Shown here piece by piece: positions 22,300-30,467 of a stretch of 30,979 nucleotides of DNA (the first letter of the stretch is position 1; the number at the start of each line of letters is the position of its first letter). The position numbers and the translations under genes were made by a program. The notes below the pieces were generated by a model. The model was not told the origin of the DNA, did not search any database, and saw nothing but the letters and a program-made list of their open reading frames with translations. Origin of the DNA: Paramacrobiotus richtersi. Its lineage: Eukaryota; Tardigrada; Eutardigrada; Parachela; Macrobiotidae. Where the stretch lies: contig JAQGAU010000330.1 of NCBI GenBank assembly GCA_034698045.1, positions 1 through 30,979 of the forward strand, written 5' to 3'.

Positions 22300-23148
22300 G
22301 CCTGGGCTAGTCGTTGTCCAAAGAAACTGCCGCTCGGCAGCAACGTCCGCGAAGTGTATCTCACTCAGAAGTACGGTCTCTGGTGGCGTGAAAGAGCACG
22401 GAATGTGGCGGAAAGTGATAGATTAATCTTGACGGAAAATTCTTGGCTGAAACGACTGGTGTTTCATCCGGGATCCCAGCAGTTGCGGGCGCTGGCCGTT
22501 GAGTTACTGCAGTTTTTCCTGGTATGCCCCAGTCGCAGCTACTTTGCCTATTGGTTTATTGGGTCGCTGTTGAATGATCTGGGAGACGCTGGGAAATACG
22601 CAGCAGAACTGATTCAGGGAAAGATGGAAAAATGACGCCTGAAAGAATTGAGTAGATATGTGTAGAACTAGAACATCAAACAACGAAGAAATATCAGCAA
22701 CATAATATAAAAATAATTTTAATTTGACGCATATTTTTATCATATGTTTAGATTTCATAGTTTGTAAGGCATAATTTTAATGGGAACCTATTTTCAACTT
22801 TCGCATAAATCAAGAAAGTCTCAGCGATATCGGTTCCTTTAGAACCAGGCTTGACACTGTATCGTTATGGAAAGTTTGTTTTGACGGCACAGTGTTAAAG
22901 CTGAACTGAGGTCTGAGCTGTACGAAGCGAAAATATGGTAGCAATGTCATCATAAAACATTTGTGCAGGTGATAAAGACCGAGACAGAAGGGAACCATCC
23001 TAGCATTTTTGCGGCATGCCGAGAGATCATGGAACGGGTGACTATACTGATTAGCACGGAGATCAGCCGACTGACCGAGCTGGAAGCCACGGCGGTGAAC
23101 TGCAATCTGACGCAGGGAGACCTGTGCGCTCAAGTAGGGCCCAAGTAG

Positions 23149-23264
23149 GCTCAGCCAACTTTGCCTTTGCCTGCCAACTTTGACTTAGACTTTGCCTTTG
23201 CCGTTCCTAAACACTTCGACGTGCCCTTTTGCCGTGAAAAGTTTACCTTAGCTTTGCCTTTGCC
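23149..23264. repeat. Dispersed TTTGCCTTTGCC motifs next to the palindrome
   Basis: The hexamer-based motif tttgcctttgcc occurs three times (about 23161, 23201 and 23253) in sequence that directly follows the last UBR4-like exon and leads into the first palindrome. Similar fragments (ccaactttg, gcccttttgccg) fill the rest. It looks like a degenerate short repeat at an insertion edge. Confidence 0.5.
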
Positions 23265-23878
23265 GCAAGGGCGATCTTAGCCCCTGGGGAATCTTATAAC
23301 TCCCGAACCGTTCCTCCTTTATTTTTTTTGACTTCAGATTCGGATTCAGTGAATTTTTTTCCGTCGAATGATCGAAGGGTTTGTTGAAATTCGAAAAAAC
23401 GTTTTGGTTCGTCACGAGGGGACCTCCAGGGGGAAAATTTTAATAACTCCTGAACCATGTGTTCCTTTCGAGTTTCGACTTCAGATTCGTGATCAGCGAC
23501 CCCGATTTACGCAGGAAACCTGTCTGAACCCTCAAAATCCAAAGATATGTTTTTACCCCCTGGGGGATACGACCGCCTTCCCCCAAGGGGGTGAAAACAT
23601 ATCTTTGATTTTTGAAGTTTTTAAACAGATTTCTTGCGTAAATCGGGGTCGCTGATCACGAATCTGAAGTCGAAACTCGAAAGGAACAAATGGTTCAGGA
23701 GTTATTAGAATTTTCCCCTGGAGGTCCCCTCGTGACGAACCAAAACTTTTTTTCGAATTTCAACAAATCCTTCGATCATTCGACGTAAAAAAATTCACTG
23801 AATCCGAATCTGAAGTCAAAAAAAAGGAGGAACGGTTCGGGAGTTATAAGATTCCCCAGGGGCAAAGATCGCCCTTGC
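23265..23878. repeat. 614-bp long inverted repeat (palindromic element)
   Basis: The sequence from gcaagggcgatc at 23265 is repeated in reverse complement up to gatcgcccttgc at 23878. The arms are about 300 nt and match along nearly their whole length, well over 90 percent by eye, with a few single-base indels in A/T runs. The centre is near 23571, with only about 10-20 unpaired bases. It has no coding capacity that I can defend. It resembles a MITE-like or foldback insertion, and a transcript would fold into a very long hairpin. Confidence 0.9.
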
Positions 23879-24052
23879 TAGTTGCCGTCGGTTATATAAA
23901 TCTTATGCCCACAGTACTTCGCTGTCCACAGTCGTTTCCGTTTCCATCTAATGCTAAAAATTTGCAATTTGAAACGCCGTAGCACTTGAATACGGTGCTT
24001 GTCGGCCGTAATGCTTCAAAACTGCTTTCCCACTGTCTGCGGTGACGCTCGT
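23879..24052. other. Spacer between the two inverted repeats
   Basis: About 175 bp without a recognisable feature. It separates the two palindromes, so they are probably two insertions or two modules of one composite element. A possible further, weaker continuation of the second inverted repeat outward (tctgcggtgacgctcg) cannot be settled by eye. Confidence 0.4.
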
Positions 24053-24276
24053 GCGTGTGTAACCGGCAATTATGCCCCCCCTCCGCCAAAATGTCCCTTC
24101 GAACATTATTGCCGGGTCCCCTTTGTAAGCATCGCCAAATCTGTAACCCGTGCACAGGCTTGGTGACACTAAGGACTTAGGAGGGCTGGACTAAATCGGG
24201 ATCAATCCAAAGCCCGCCACCGTGCGCTACCACCGCCACCGATGTGACCACCAAATAATTTCCTAGAGGTGCCATT

Positions 24277-24482
24277 ATTGCCGGTACTACGGGGGACCTT
24301 ATTGCCGGTACTACGGGGGACATTATTGCCGGTACTACGGGGGACACTATTGCCAGTACTACGGGGGACTATTGCTGGCACTACGGGGGACACTAATGCC
24401 GAAACTACGGGGGGCATTATTGCCGAAACTACGGGGGACAATATTGCCGGTACTACGGTGGACATTATTGACGGTGTAACGG
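24277..24482 (+). repeat. 24-bp tandem repeat, left arm, about 8.5 units
   Basis: Units start at 24277, 24301, 24325, 24349, 24371, 24395, 24419, 24443 and 24467. The fourth is shortened to 22 bp. The core is gccggtactacgggggac. The first three differ only at the end; later ones drift (gaaactac, ggtggac). Confidence 0.9.
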
Positions 24483-25037
24483 CAAGGCAGTCTGTATCTG
24501 GAGGTTTCCAGATGGGCTCTGGAGGCGGCCAGTCTAGGAACGGAGGTTTCCAAACATGATCCGGGGTGATCAAACGGGCTCTGGAGGCTTCCAAATGGGT
24601 TTCCGAGGTTCCGGATGTTTCCAGAAAGGTTTAGGAGGTGGCCACTCGGATTCTTCAGGTATCCAAACGGGATTTGAAAGTAAACAGTCCGGTTCTGGAG
24701 GTTTCCACATGGGTTCCGGAGATAGTAAGACAAATTCTGGTAGTACACAAAAGCGTTCCGTGAGAGGATAAACAAACCTTTTCGGGGAAGAGACACGCTC
24801 TATAAGCGCTCAGATGGCTTCCAGATCCAGATTGCGTACTGCCAAATCCCGTTCGGATACCTGAAGAATCCGACCTGCCACCTCCTGAACCCTTCTGGAA
24901 ACATCCGGAACCTCCAAAACCCATTTGAAAGCCTCCAGAGCTCGTTTGACCACCTCCGGATCCCGTTTGGAAACCTCCATTACTAGACTGACCGCCTTTG
25001 GAGCCCATCAGGAAACCTCCGGATGCATCCAGCCTTG

Positions 25038-25205
25038 TCGTTGTACCGGCAATAACTTCCCCCGTACGTCCGGGAATAATGTCCCCTGTACACCCAGAAA
25101 TAATGTCACCCGTAGAGTCGGCAATAATGTCCCCCGTCGTACCAACAATAATGTCCCCCGTAGTACCGGCAATAAAGTCCCCCGTTGTACCGGCAATAAT
25201 GTCAC
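25038..25205 (-). repeat. 24-bp tandem repeat, right arm, 7 units, inverted
   Basis: The reverse complement of the left-arm repeat, with core gtcccccgtagtaccggc, in about seven units. The unit number differs from the left arm, so the two arrays have expanded or contracted independently while remaining recognisably the same family. Confidence 0.9.
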
Positions 25206-26107
25206 CTCTAGGAAATTATTTGGTGGTCACATCGGTGGCGGTGGTAGCGCACGGTGGCGGGCCTCGGATTGATCTCGATTTTGCCCAGCCTTCCTAGGTC
25301 CTTAGTGTCACCAAGCCTGTGCACGGGTTACAGATTTGGCGATGGTTACAAAGAGGACCCGGCAATAATGTCCGGGGGGACATTTTGGCGGGGGGGACAT
25401 AACTGCCGGTTACATGCGCGTAATGCAGCCAGAGACTGACATCAAAGGCAGTCGTACTGCAGTCGCTAACAGAAGTTACGCCAGACTTTAAACTGTTTGT
25501 TACAGACTTTGTGTATATGTGTTTTGTATGGAATCATTCGGTAAGGTAAATTTTAGAGCGTGACATCTTTTTTCTCAGGAAACATACCTAGGGCGCGCAA
25601 GACACCTGCGTGTGTTGAATATAGACATAGAATTATGGGTCACAACTATGGACGTGAGATTATCTAACACGTTAAATTTGGGCCGAAGTGAGAAAGGATC
25701 AAAGTTCAGAGATATGATAGCCGCACATAACTGGCTTAAACTTTCTCACTCACACGCTCTTCTCACACAAAACCGTGAAAATTTCACTCTACTCGAGAGT
25801 AGAGTTATTTTATCACAAACCAAATTTACCAACAGAACCGAAGTACCGCGAACCGTAGTGCTTATGGTATACATATTTGGGCAGAAGTACCGCTACAGAT
25901 ATACGTTGTTCTACCATACTGCAGTGCAGATAACTAATGAACTGACTCCCAATTTGGTATTAGACAAAATTTTAATCAGCGGTAACTGTAATTACGTGTA
26001 GCATATTGCTTTTCGGAAAGAACTCGAACGTGGCAATTGGAAACTCATACGGTCCAGTTCTAATTAATAAATTATATTTCTAGCATAATTATAACTTACA
26101 AGTGTTA

Positions 26108-26127
26108 GGTTGCGCTCGCGCGCAACC
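26108..26127. repeat. Perfect GC-rich hairpin, 8-bp stem
   Basis: ggttgcgc and its complement gcgcaacc flank a 4-base loop in an otherwise AT-rich region. The right arm plus flank (cgcgcaaccc) recurs at about 26212-26221. Function unknown. Confidence 0.7.
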
Positions 26128-26508
26128 CGTATGTATTTGAACAGTTGGAGGTTTGAAAATGTGGGAATTATAGATTCGCGAATTGTAGGATGTAGATTCT
26201 GTCAATTGTGGCGCGCAACCCGAGTGTCGCGAATTTTCGATTTTCCGGAATTTCGATTGTCGACGTGTTTTGAAATTACAGACTCACAGAGTCTGTAAGG
26301 GTTTTTATGTGGCACTGTTGTAGAAATGCGCTGATTACTGTTTTAGCTTACAGATTAGCAATAATTTGTTGAAAAGAAAGCAGACATCGAAAGCATACGA
26401 TTTTCGTTGTTCAGTTGTTTCGTCTCGTGTGCAGACGTATTGCAAAATCTGGAAAATTGCAAAATCTTTCGTTTTTGAAAAGTACTGCTGTTAACCCGAC
26501 AACGCCTG

Positions 26509-26529
26509 CTCGGTGCTTTTAGCACCGAG
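26509..26529. repeat. Perfect hairpin, 9-bp stem, TTT loop
   Basis: ctcggtgct and agcaccgag pair perfectly around ttt. It lies outside the recognised end of the Ngaro-like element. No downstream purine-rich element was checked, so I do not call it a histone-type 3' stem-loop. Confidence 0.7.
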
Positions 26530-26977
26530 GCTTTACATAGCTTCCGTAAGTTCCGTAGTCATTGTAAACATAATAATTTCGATTTTGCTCGATAGAAGGT
26601 ATGTTACTCTGCTAAACAGCACAACAATCTTAATGTTTCACAACAATGCAAAAAAACTATAATTTTTTGAAAATGACCTACATTGGGGTAACTTGCTGCC
26701 TGATTAAGAAATATTAAACAACATAATCTAACTGACAGCGAGGTGCACAAGAGAATAATGATTCTTTCCCAGTATCAGATTAGTATTGGTTGAAAATAAT
26801 CAAGTGCCCTACATTTACGACAGTTTTTTGAATCAGCTCGGTGCTAAAACCACCTTCCAGGCGTTGAGACATCTCGCTCTGCGCAGGCAGAAGCAAGGGA
26901 AAGACCGGCTGTGCCATGATTTTCTTCTGGTCGGGCGGGCTACTGTGCACATACGTGCCACATAGCCTGTCTGCTCT

Positions 26978-27074
26978 ATCATATTCTCCGAGGTCACGCA
27001 CAGCGAAGTTGGGCACGGTCTATTCAACCTGGGCAGAATTCTGCCATTCCTCAACAATTGCATAGCAAAACCCG
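26978..27074 (-). repeat. Ngaro-like split direct repeat, outer copy (B2)
   Basis: This 97-bp sequence matches 27266-27362 with two mismatches by eye, from atcatattctccgagg to agcaaaacccg. It is the distal copy relative to the ORFs. Confidence 0.92.
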
Positions 27075-27265
27075 TAATGCGACAAACAAGGAGCACAGCA
27101 AGAAAAAGAAAAAATCTAAATGTTAACATCAGCGAGACGCGAGACACTAATGCACGTTAAACGGACAGCGGTCCTTTATATATGCAGCAGTGCGTTCAGC
27201 AATATGAAGGCGGGGTCTCCTCTCCGCTCTGATACCCAGATTCCTGATTGGCTGGAATCTTTCAC
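27075..27265 (-). promoter_or_regulatory. A2 unit of the split repeats, with CCAAT and TATA motifs
   Basis: The 191 bp between the 97-bp repeats carry, on the minus strand, CCAATC at 27251-27246 and TATATAAAGG at 27182-27173, about 65 bp apart, in promoter-like order. In Ngaro elements the same unit (A1) precedes gag. If that holds here, this is a copy of the element's promoter parked at its 3' end. Confidence 0.6.
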
Positions 27266-27362
27266 ATCATATTCTCCGAGGTCACGCACAGCGAAGTTGG
27301 GCACGGTTTATTCAAGCTGGGCAGAATTCTGCCATTCCTCAACAATTGCATAGCAAAACCCG
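27266..27362 (-). repeat. Ngaro-like split direct repeat, inner copy (B1)
   Basis: 97 bp, nearly identical to 26978-27074. It begins 48 bp downstream of the recombinase stop codon at 27411. Confidence 0.92.
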
Positions 27363-27410
27363 GCCAAAACACCAACAACAAAACAAAATACAGCCCCACA
27401 GATGAATCGG

Positions 27411-28408
27411 TTACAGCAGGGAACGTTCTACTCCTGTGGCGAGGGCTTGGACGAATGAGGCACGGTAGGCGGCGTCCCGTGAAATGTACTGCAGGTAAAC
27501 GTCACTCCTCCAGTTTCCTTGAGCTTTCAAGGAAAGCGGGTCGATTCCTAGGCTTGCCGCGAACGTTGCAGAGCCGCGGCGAAATGAATGCGCGGAATAC
27601 CGGTGAGCAGATAAGCCCGCTTTTTCTAGCGTTTCGCGCAATAAACGGTTAAATTTTGCAACCGACCATGGTAGAATTTTCGCATCAACGCGATATGAGA
27701 ATAGGTCATCTGTTGGCAAAGGACGGACGGTGTGCAACATCTGCTGAATGGCTCGAACGGGGCAAAAGGATTTCTTGCTGTTCAGCTTTGGCATTGGAAG
27801 CAGAACCGTTCCACCCCGATGTTTGGCGGTCTTCAGTACATGAACTGTAACCGCTAATCCGTGATCCGTTTTTTCCACGTCTTTAACCTTCAGGGCATTG
27901 TTGGAATCAGATTTCTTAAATAAATTTCCTGCGCGGAGGAGCGTAAAGAAGGCTGTCAAACACGCAGCGTAAAACGTTTTACGTATGTACTCCGGAATAA
28001 AGTGCAGGTTTTCGCGAATGGCCGACAGGTGGTGCAAACCAATGGGATTCCGTCGGTTCGGGTGCGCACGCTTTTGTCGCCTCGCACCAGCCAAAGCTTG
28101 TTGACTGAAAAATGAGCTGAATCAGGTGGCTCAAGGTTGTGATGATGATGAAGCGGTATCAGCGCTACAACATAATTTTCGATCGTTGAAAATTCCAGTC
28201 GATCCGACAAATAAGCAACGTAAAGTGCTATAATGTGTGACGAGGCTGGCAATGGTGCAAAACTGTAAGATCTGCAGAACTCAAAGTATTTGTTCCATTG
28301 GGCGCGACGCGTTTTTCGGGAAGACAGCGTTGTAGCGTTTTTCCGCAAATTCGCCAAGCGTCGTTCCAGTCGGCCCAGACGGGTATTTGCAACACGAATC
28401 GCTTGCAA
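27411..28408 (-). pseudogene. Tyrosine recombinase (YR) of the Ngaro-like element, one frameshift
   Basis: The N-terminal core-binding part starts at 28408 (RLGRLERRLANLRKNA, then YFEFCRSYSF and LYVAYLSDRL). The catalytic part occupies another frame that is usable from about 28094 down to the stop at 27411. Catalytic-box features: the first arginine in FFTLLRAGNLF, the HxxR box AHSFRRGSA (about 27592-27573) and the tyrosine in VYLQYIS (about 27500-27481). The two frames must join near 28095-28110, where SVNKLW continues in one and QALAGARRQKR in the other. A one-base indel explains this, so this copy is probably inactive unless ribosomal frameshifting occurs. The N-terminus overlaps the end of RT-RNase H (28281-28408) in a different frame, as in related elements. 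Confidence 0.85.
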
Positions 28409-30467
28409 AGGATGTTATATTCGTAACAAGGAATGAATTCGTGAAACGATCCCATTGACCAGGCGAAGATAATAACCTGCTCAAAGCGTCAGCAGAAATG
28501 TTAGACGCACCTGGACAGTGCCGTGCCGAAACACGAAATCTGTGCTCGATCGATGAGTAGAAAATCAATCGTAGCCAAAGCAGAGCTGTCGAGTTTTTGC
28601 TGGTACCACGATTCAGGAATGAGACCGTTGCGGAGTTATCAGACTCAATGATTACGGAAGTCCCGCTGAGTGTGGGAGCCCAGACGAGAATCGATACTGC
28701 AGCGGCAATCAATTCCAGAAAATTGATGTTGTGTCGAACACTTTCGTCAGTTACGGGAGAAGCTATCCAGTTCTCCATCATTCCCATAGGTAGGTGATTT
28801 GGCGCGCTTCCGCCCCATGACCCCGCTAGCCACCGTAAACCGCACGTAGCACCAAAACCGGTCGTGGACGCATCCGTTGTGATGATAGCTGTTGGCAGCG
28901 CCAGGCCAAATGGACATGAGATCAAACCGTTCATGCCACTAGCAAAATTTTCCCACCACAAGAATTCTTGCTTGAGAACGCGGGTCACTCTGATGCGGTG
29001 ATTTGGCCCAGCCAGCCCATTCAGTACGTCAATAAGCATGCGCAAGAATGTACGGGCACCGTAGATTGCTCGGGATGCGAACGAAGCGTGACCCAGCAAG
29101 CGCTGCAGTTCTTTCTTGGTGACCTTTTGGCGTGGTGACAGATCCCGAGCTGTTTCCGTCAGATTCTGTAGTTTATCAGCCGGAAGTTCAAGTCGCTGGT
29201 GCTGCGAGTCTAGTATTAGACCCAAAAATTTGACTCGCATGCTGGGCTGCTGCACTTTTTCCCATTTCACCTCAAATCCAAGGGATTCGAGCAGTTTTAT
29301 TAGGACATTCATTGCGGTTTCGCAATCACGCTTTGTCCGTGCAGCAAGGAGAAAATCGTCCAGGTAGGACACAATCGTGAATCCCTTGCGGATCAACATC
29401 CTCCGTATTGCGGAGGAAATTCTGTTGAATATGCTGGGTGCAATAGCTAACCCAAAGCATAAAAAATTGTCCACGAAAAATTTCTCCCGTGAATTTGCAA
29501 ATTTCCAGCGGAAGCCCTGCAGTTGCCTGTGTTCAGGCCGCACTGGCACATGCCGGTAAGCAGACTTGATGTCCACAACTGCAAAATACCAGTTTGCACC
29601 GGATAGTTGTACGACGTCATCAATTGCTTGAAAGTGAAATTTCTCTGGTTCGGTATACGAATTTATAGAATTTCCGTTAGGTTTACTGCAATCAGTAATT
29701 GGACGAGGTGTAATTGAGCCTGCTTTTTGCTCTGCTCCAATTGAATTCACACGCAAAGGTTTCTGCATGCATTCAGAAATTCGTCCGGCTGCTAATTCTT
29801 CCCTGAACAGGGAGTCTAGCAGTGGTTTATTTTCAGAGCACAAAGCGCTTCTGTAATTCTTGCAGTCTGCCTGTTCTACGACGGTAATATCGTTGATAAG
29901 AGAGAAACCGAACGCAATCCCATTCAACAGGAATTCTTTATCGTCGTCTAGCATCAATTCTGCCTGCCATTTACTAATACACTGTGTTAAAGAACACGTA
30001 TTAAGTAAATCAGGGTCAGGAGTTAATTCAAAACGACTGAAGAAAGCATTATCTAGACCACAGACCGGATTTTCAGAGTAAACACAATAGAAGGGCAAAC
30101 TTGGTTCAGTCTCCGTACCCGTGACACGGATGCTAGTATTACAAGAATTAGAAAGAAGGCCAGGTGCTGTCGTGTAGAGAGGTCGCGGTTCCGGTTCAGG
30201 AGGAAGCGGAAGGAGCCTGGTCACAGGCTGTTGCCCGGTGAGACGCGCCGCAGTGTCCGCATTTGTGGGGATATGGGCTTGGGTTGTCCGAGCATGGTTT
30301 CTGTTGATTCCAGTTGAAACAGCTGGGTTTGGCGAATCGGCGCTTTCCTTGATATCCTGCTGCGGAACGAAAAAGGCGGTTGTGGTAATTTGACTTCTTA
30401 GTTTTAGAAGTCTTGTCAATAATTCGGCGGGATTCAGCCGAGAAATAACCGTGCGACGTGGAATCAC
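28281..30467 (-). CDS. Reverse transcriptase-RNase H of the Ngaro-like element
   Basis: A 728-codon open frame. Residues 1-120 form a low-complexity linker overlapping gag. The RT core has motif A with D299 (VVDIKSAYRHVPV), motif B region FGLAIAPSIF at about 338-348 and catalytic YLDD at 368-371. RNase H follows at about 525-665 with D532 (TTDAST), E585 (FLELIAA), D610 (IESDNSAT) and D660 (NISADALSR), which cover the usual acidic set. The protein copies the element RNA into DNA and removes the RNA strand. The frame is uninterrupted and catalytic residues are in place, so this ORF may still be functional. Its 3' end overlaps the recombinase and its 5' end overlaps gag by about 270 bp. No methylase or hydrolase domain is present. 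Confidence 0.92.
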   Translation of the reverse strand: MIPRRTVISRLNPAELLTRLLKLRSQITTTAFFVPQQDIKESADSPNPAVSTGINRNHARTTQAHIPTNADTAARLTGQQPVTRLLPLPPEPEPRPLYTTAPGLLSNSCNTSIRVTGTETEPSLPFYCVYSENPVCGLDNAFFSRFELTPDPDLLNTCSLTQCISKWQAELMLDDDKEFLLNGIAFGFSLINDITVVEQADCKNYRSALCSENKPLLDSLFREELAAGRISECMQKPLRVNSIGAEQKAGSITPRPITDCSKPNGNSINSYTEPEKFHFQAIDDVVQLSGANWYFAVVDIKSAYRHVPVRPEHRQLQGFRWKFANSREKFFVDNFLCFGLAIAPSIFNRISSAIRRMLIRKGFTIVSYLDDFLLAARTKRDCETAMNVLIKLLESLGFEVKWEKVQQPSMRVKFLGLILDSQHQRLELPADKLQNLTETARDLSPRQKVTKKELQRLLGHASFASRAIYGARTFLRMLIDVLNGLAGPNHRIRVTRVLKQEFLWWENFASGMNGLISCPFGLALPTAIITTDASTTGFGATCGLRWLAGSWGGSAPNHLPMGMMENWIASPVTDESVRHNINFLELIAAAVSILVWAPTLSGTSVIIESDNSATVSFLNRGTSKNSTALLWLRLIFYSSIEHRFRVSARHCPGASNISADALSRLLSSPGQWDRFTNSFLVTNITSFASDSCCKYPSGPTGTTLGEFAEKRYNAVFPKNASRPMEQIL

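Larger units (their letters stand above)
18036..23127 (+). pseudogene. UBR4: UBR4 (p600/poe) N-recognin, decayed and internally deleted
   Basis: UBR4 is a giant E3 ubiquitin ligase (over 5,000 residues in human) that binds N-degrons. Relic exons: about 18036-18210 (VLEAVPPLLTDVLIK); 18270-18681; 18915-19402; 19615-20225 with the UBR box; about 20495-20940 (KTELSVYQLSHLLKQ); 21296-21682 (GGVAVYYSHALQLLFLSYK); 22300-22632 (REVYLTQKYGLWW); and 22969-23127 (ISTEISRLTELEAT). Introns 18682-18914, 19403-19614 and 20226-20494 have GT-AG ends and restore phase. Damage: TAG 18276-18278; frameshift near 18630; frameshifts near 19755 and 19845, near 20600 and 20730, and near 21455; TAG 21317-21319. The exons ending at 21682 and starting at 22300 align to parts of the family roughly 1,900 residues apart (my estimate from memory of the human protein). 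The catalytic C-terminus is absent, as sequence identity ends just before the palindromic DNA. Confidence 0.9.
24053..25420. mobile_element. Foldback-type element with long tandem-repeat-bearing inverted arms
   Basis: The outer ends, tgtaaccggcaattatg on the left and its mismatched complement on the right (ataactgccggttaca), mark inverted arms at about 24053-24690 and 24810-25420 around a loop of about 120 bp. The arms keep the same order: outer unique part, a block reading gtgaccaccaaataatttcc, an array of 24-bp repeats, then an inner block of ggaggtttccaaa-type repeats. Long inverted repeats built of tandem subrepeats are the hallmark of foldback (FB) transposons. No transposase is encoded. 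The inner strand of each arm reads as Gly/Gln/Ser-rich peptide (GGFQTGSGGGQ) and the 24-bp units as IIAGTTGD repeats. A continuous frame of this kind runs inward on the minus strand from about 25205 to 24655, but I do not call it a gene. Confidence 0.8.
25421..26977. other. Spacer between foldback element and Ngaro-like element
   Basis: About 1.55 kb, mostly AT-rich. A 129-codon open frame at 25612-26001 (plus) has no motif I recognise and is probably chance. Two perfect hairpins are listed separately. The part from about 26830 to 26977 adjoins the outer direct repeat of the Ngaro-like element and may include its true 3' end. Confidence 0.45.

Noticed and set aside
8376-23127. All frameshifts explained by raw long-read errors
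   Set aside because: Neighbouring retroelement and receptor frames are long and nearly clean, and many lesions are substitutions (stop codons, Walker motif changes) or a large deletion.
24277-25205. Regular 24-bp repeats could suggest a CRISPR-like array
   Set aside because: The units are directly adjacent with no unique spacers, they occur in two inverted arrays, and the genome is eukaryotic.
24202-25297. Overlapping open frames in the foldback arms as separate genes
   Set aside because: Tandem repeats of a length divisible by three stay open in several frames on both strands at once, so openness is not evidence of coding.
25612-26001. A 129-codon plus-strand gene
   Set aside because: No motif, no splice or promoter signal, AT-rich surroundings, and no recognisable family.
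26509-26529. Histone-type 3' stem-loop or a bacterial-type terminator
   Set aside because: The stem and loop sequence do not match the histone consensus and no histone or upstream transcription unit is present.
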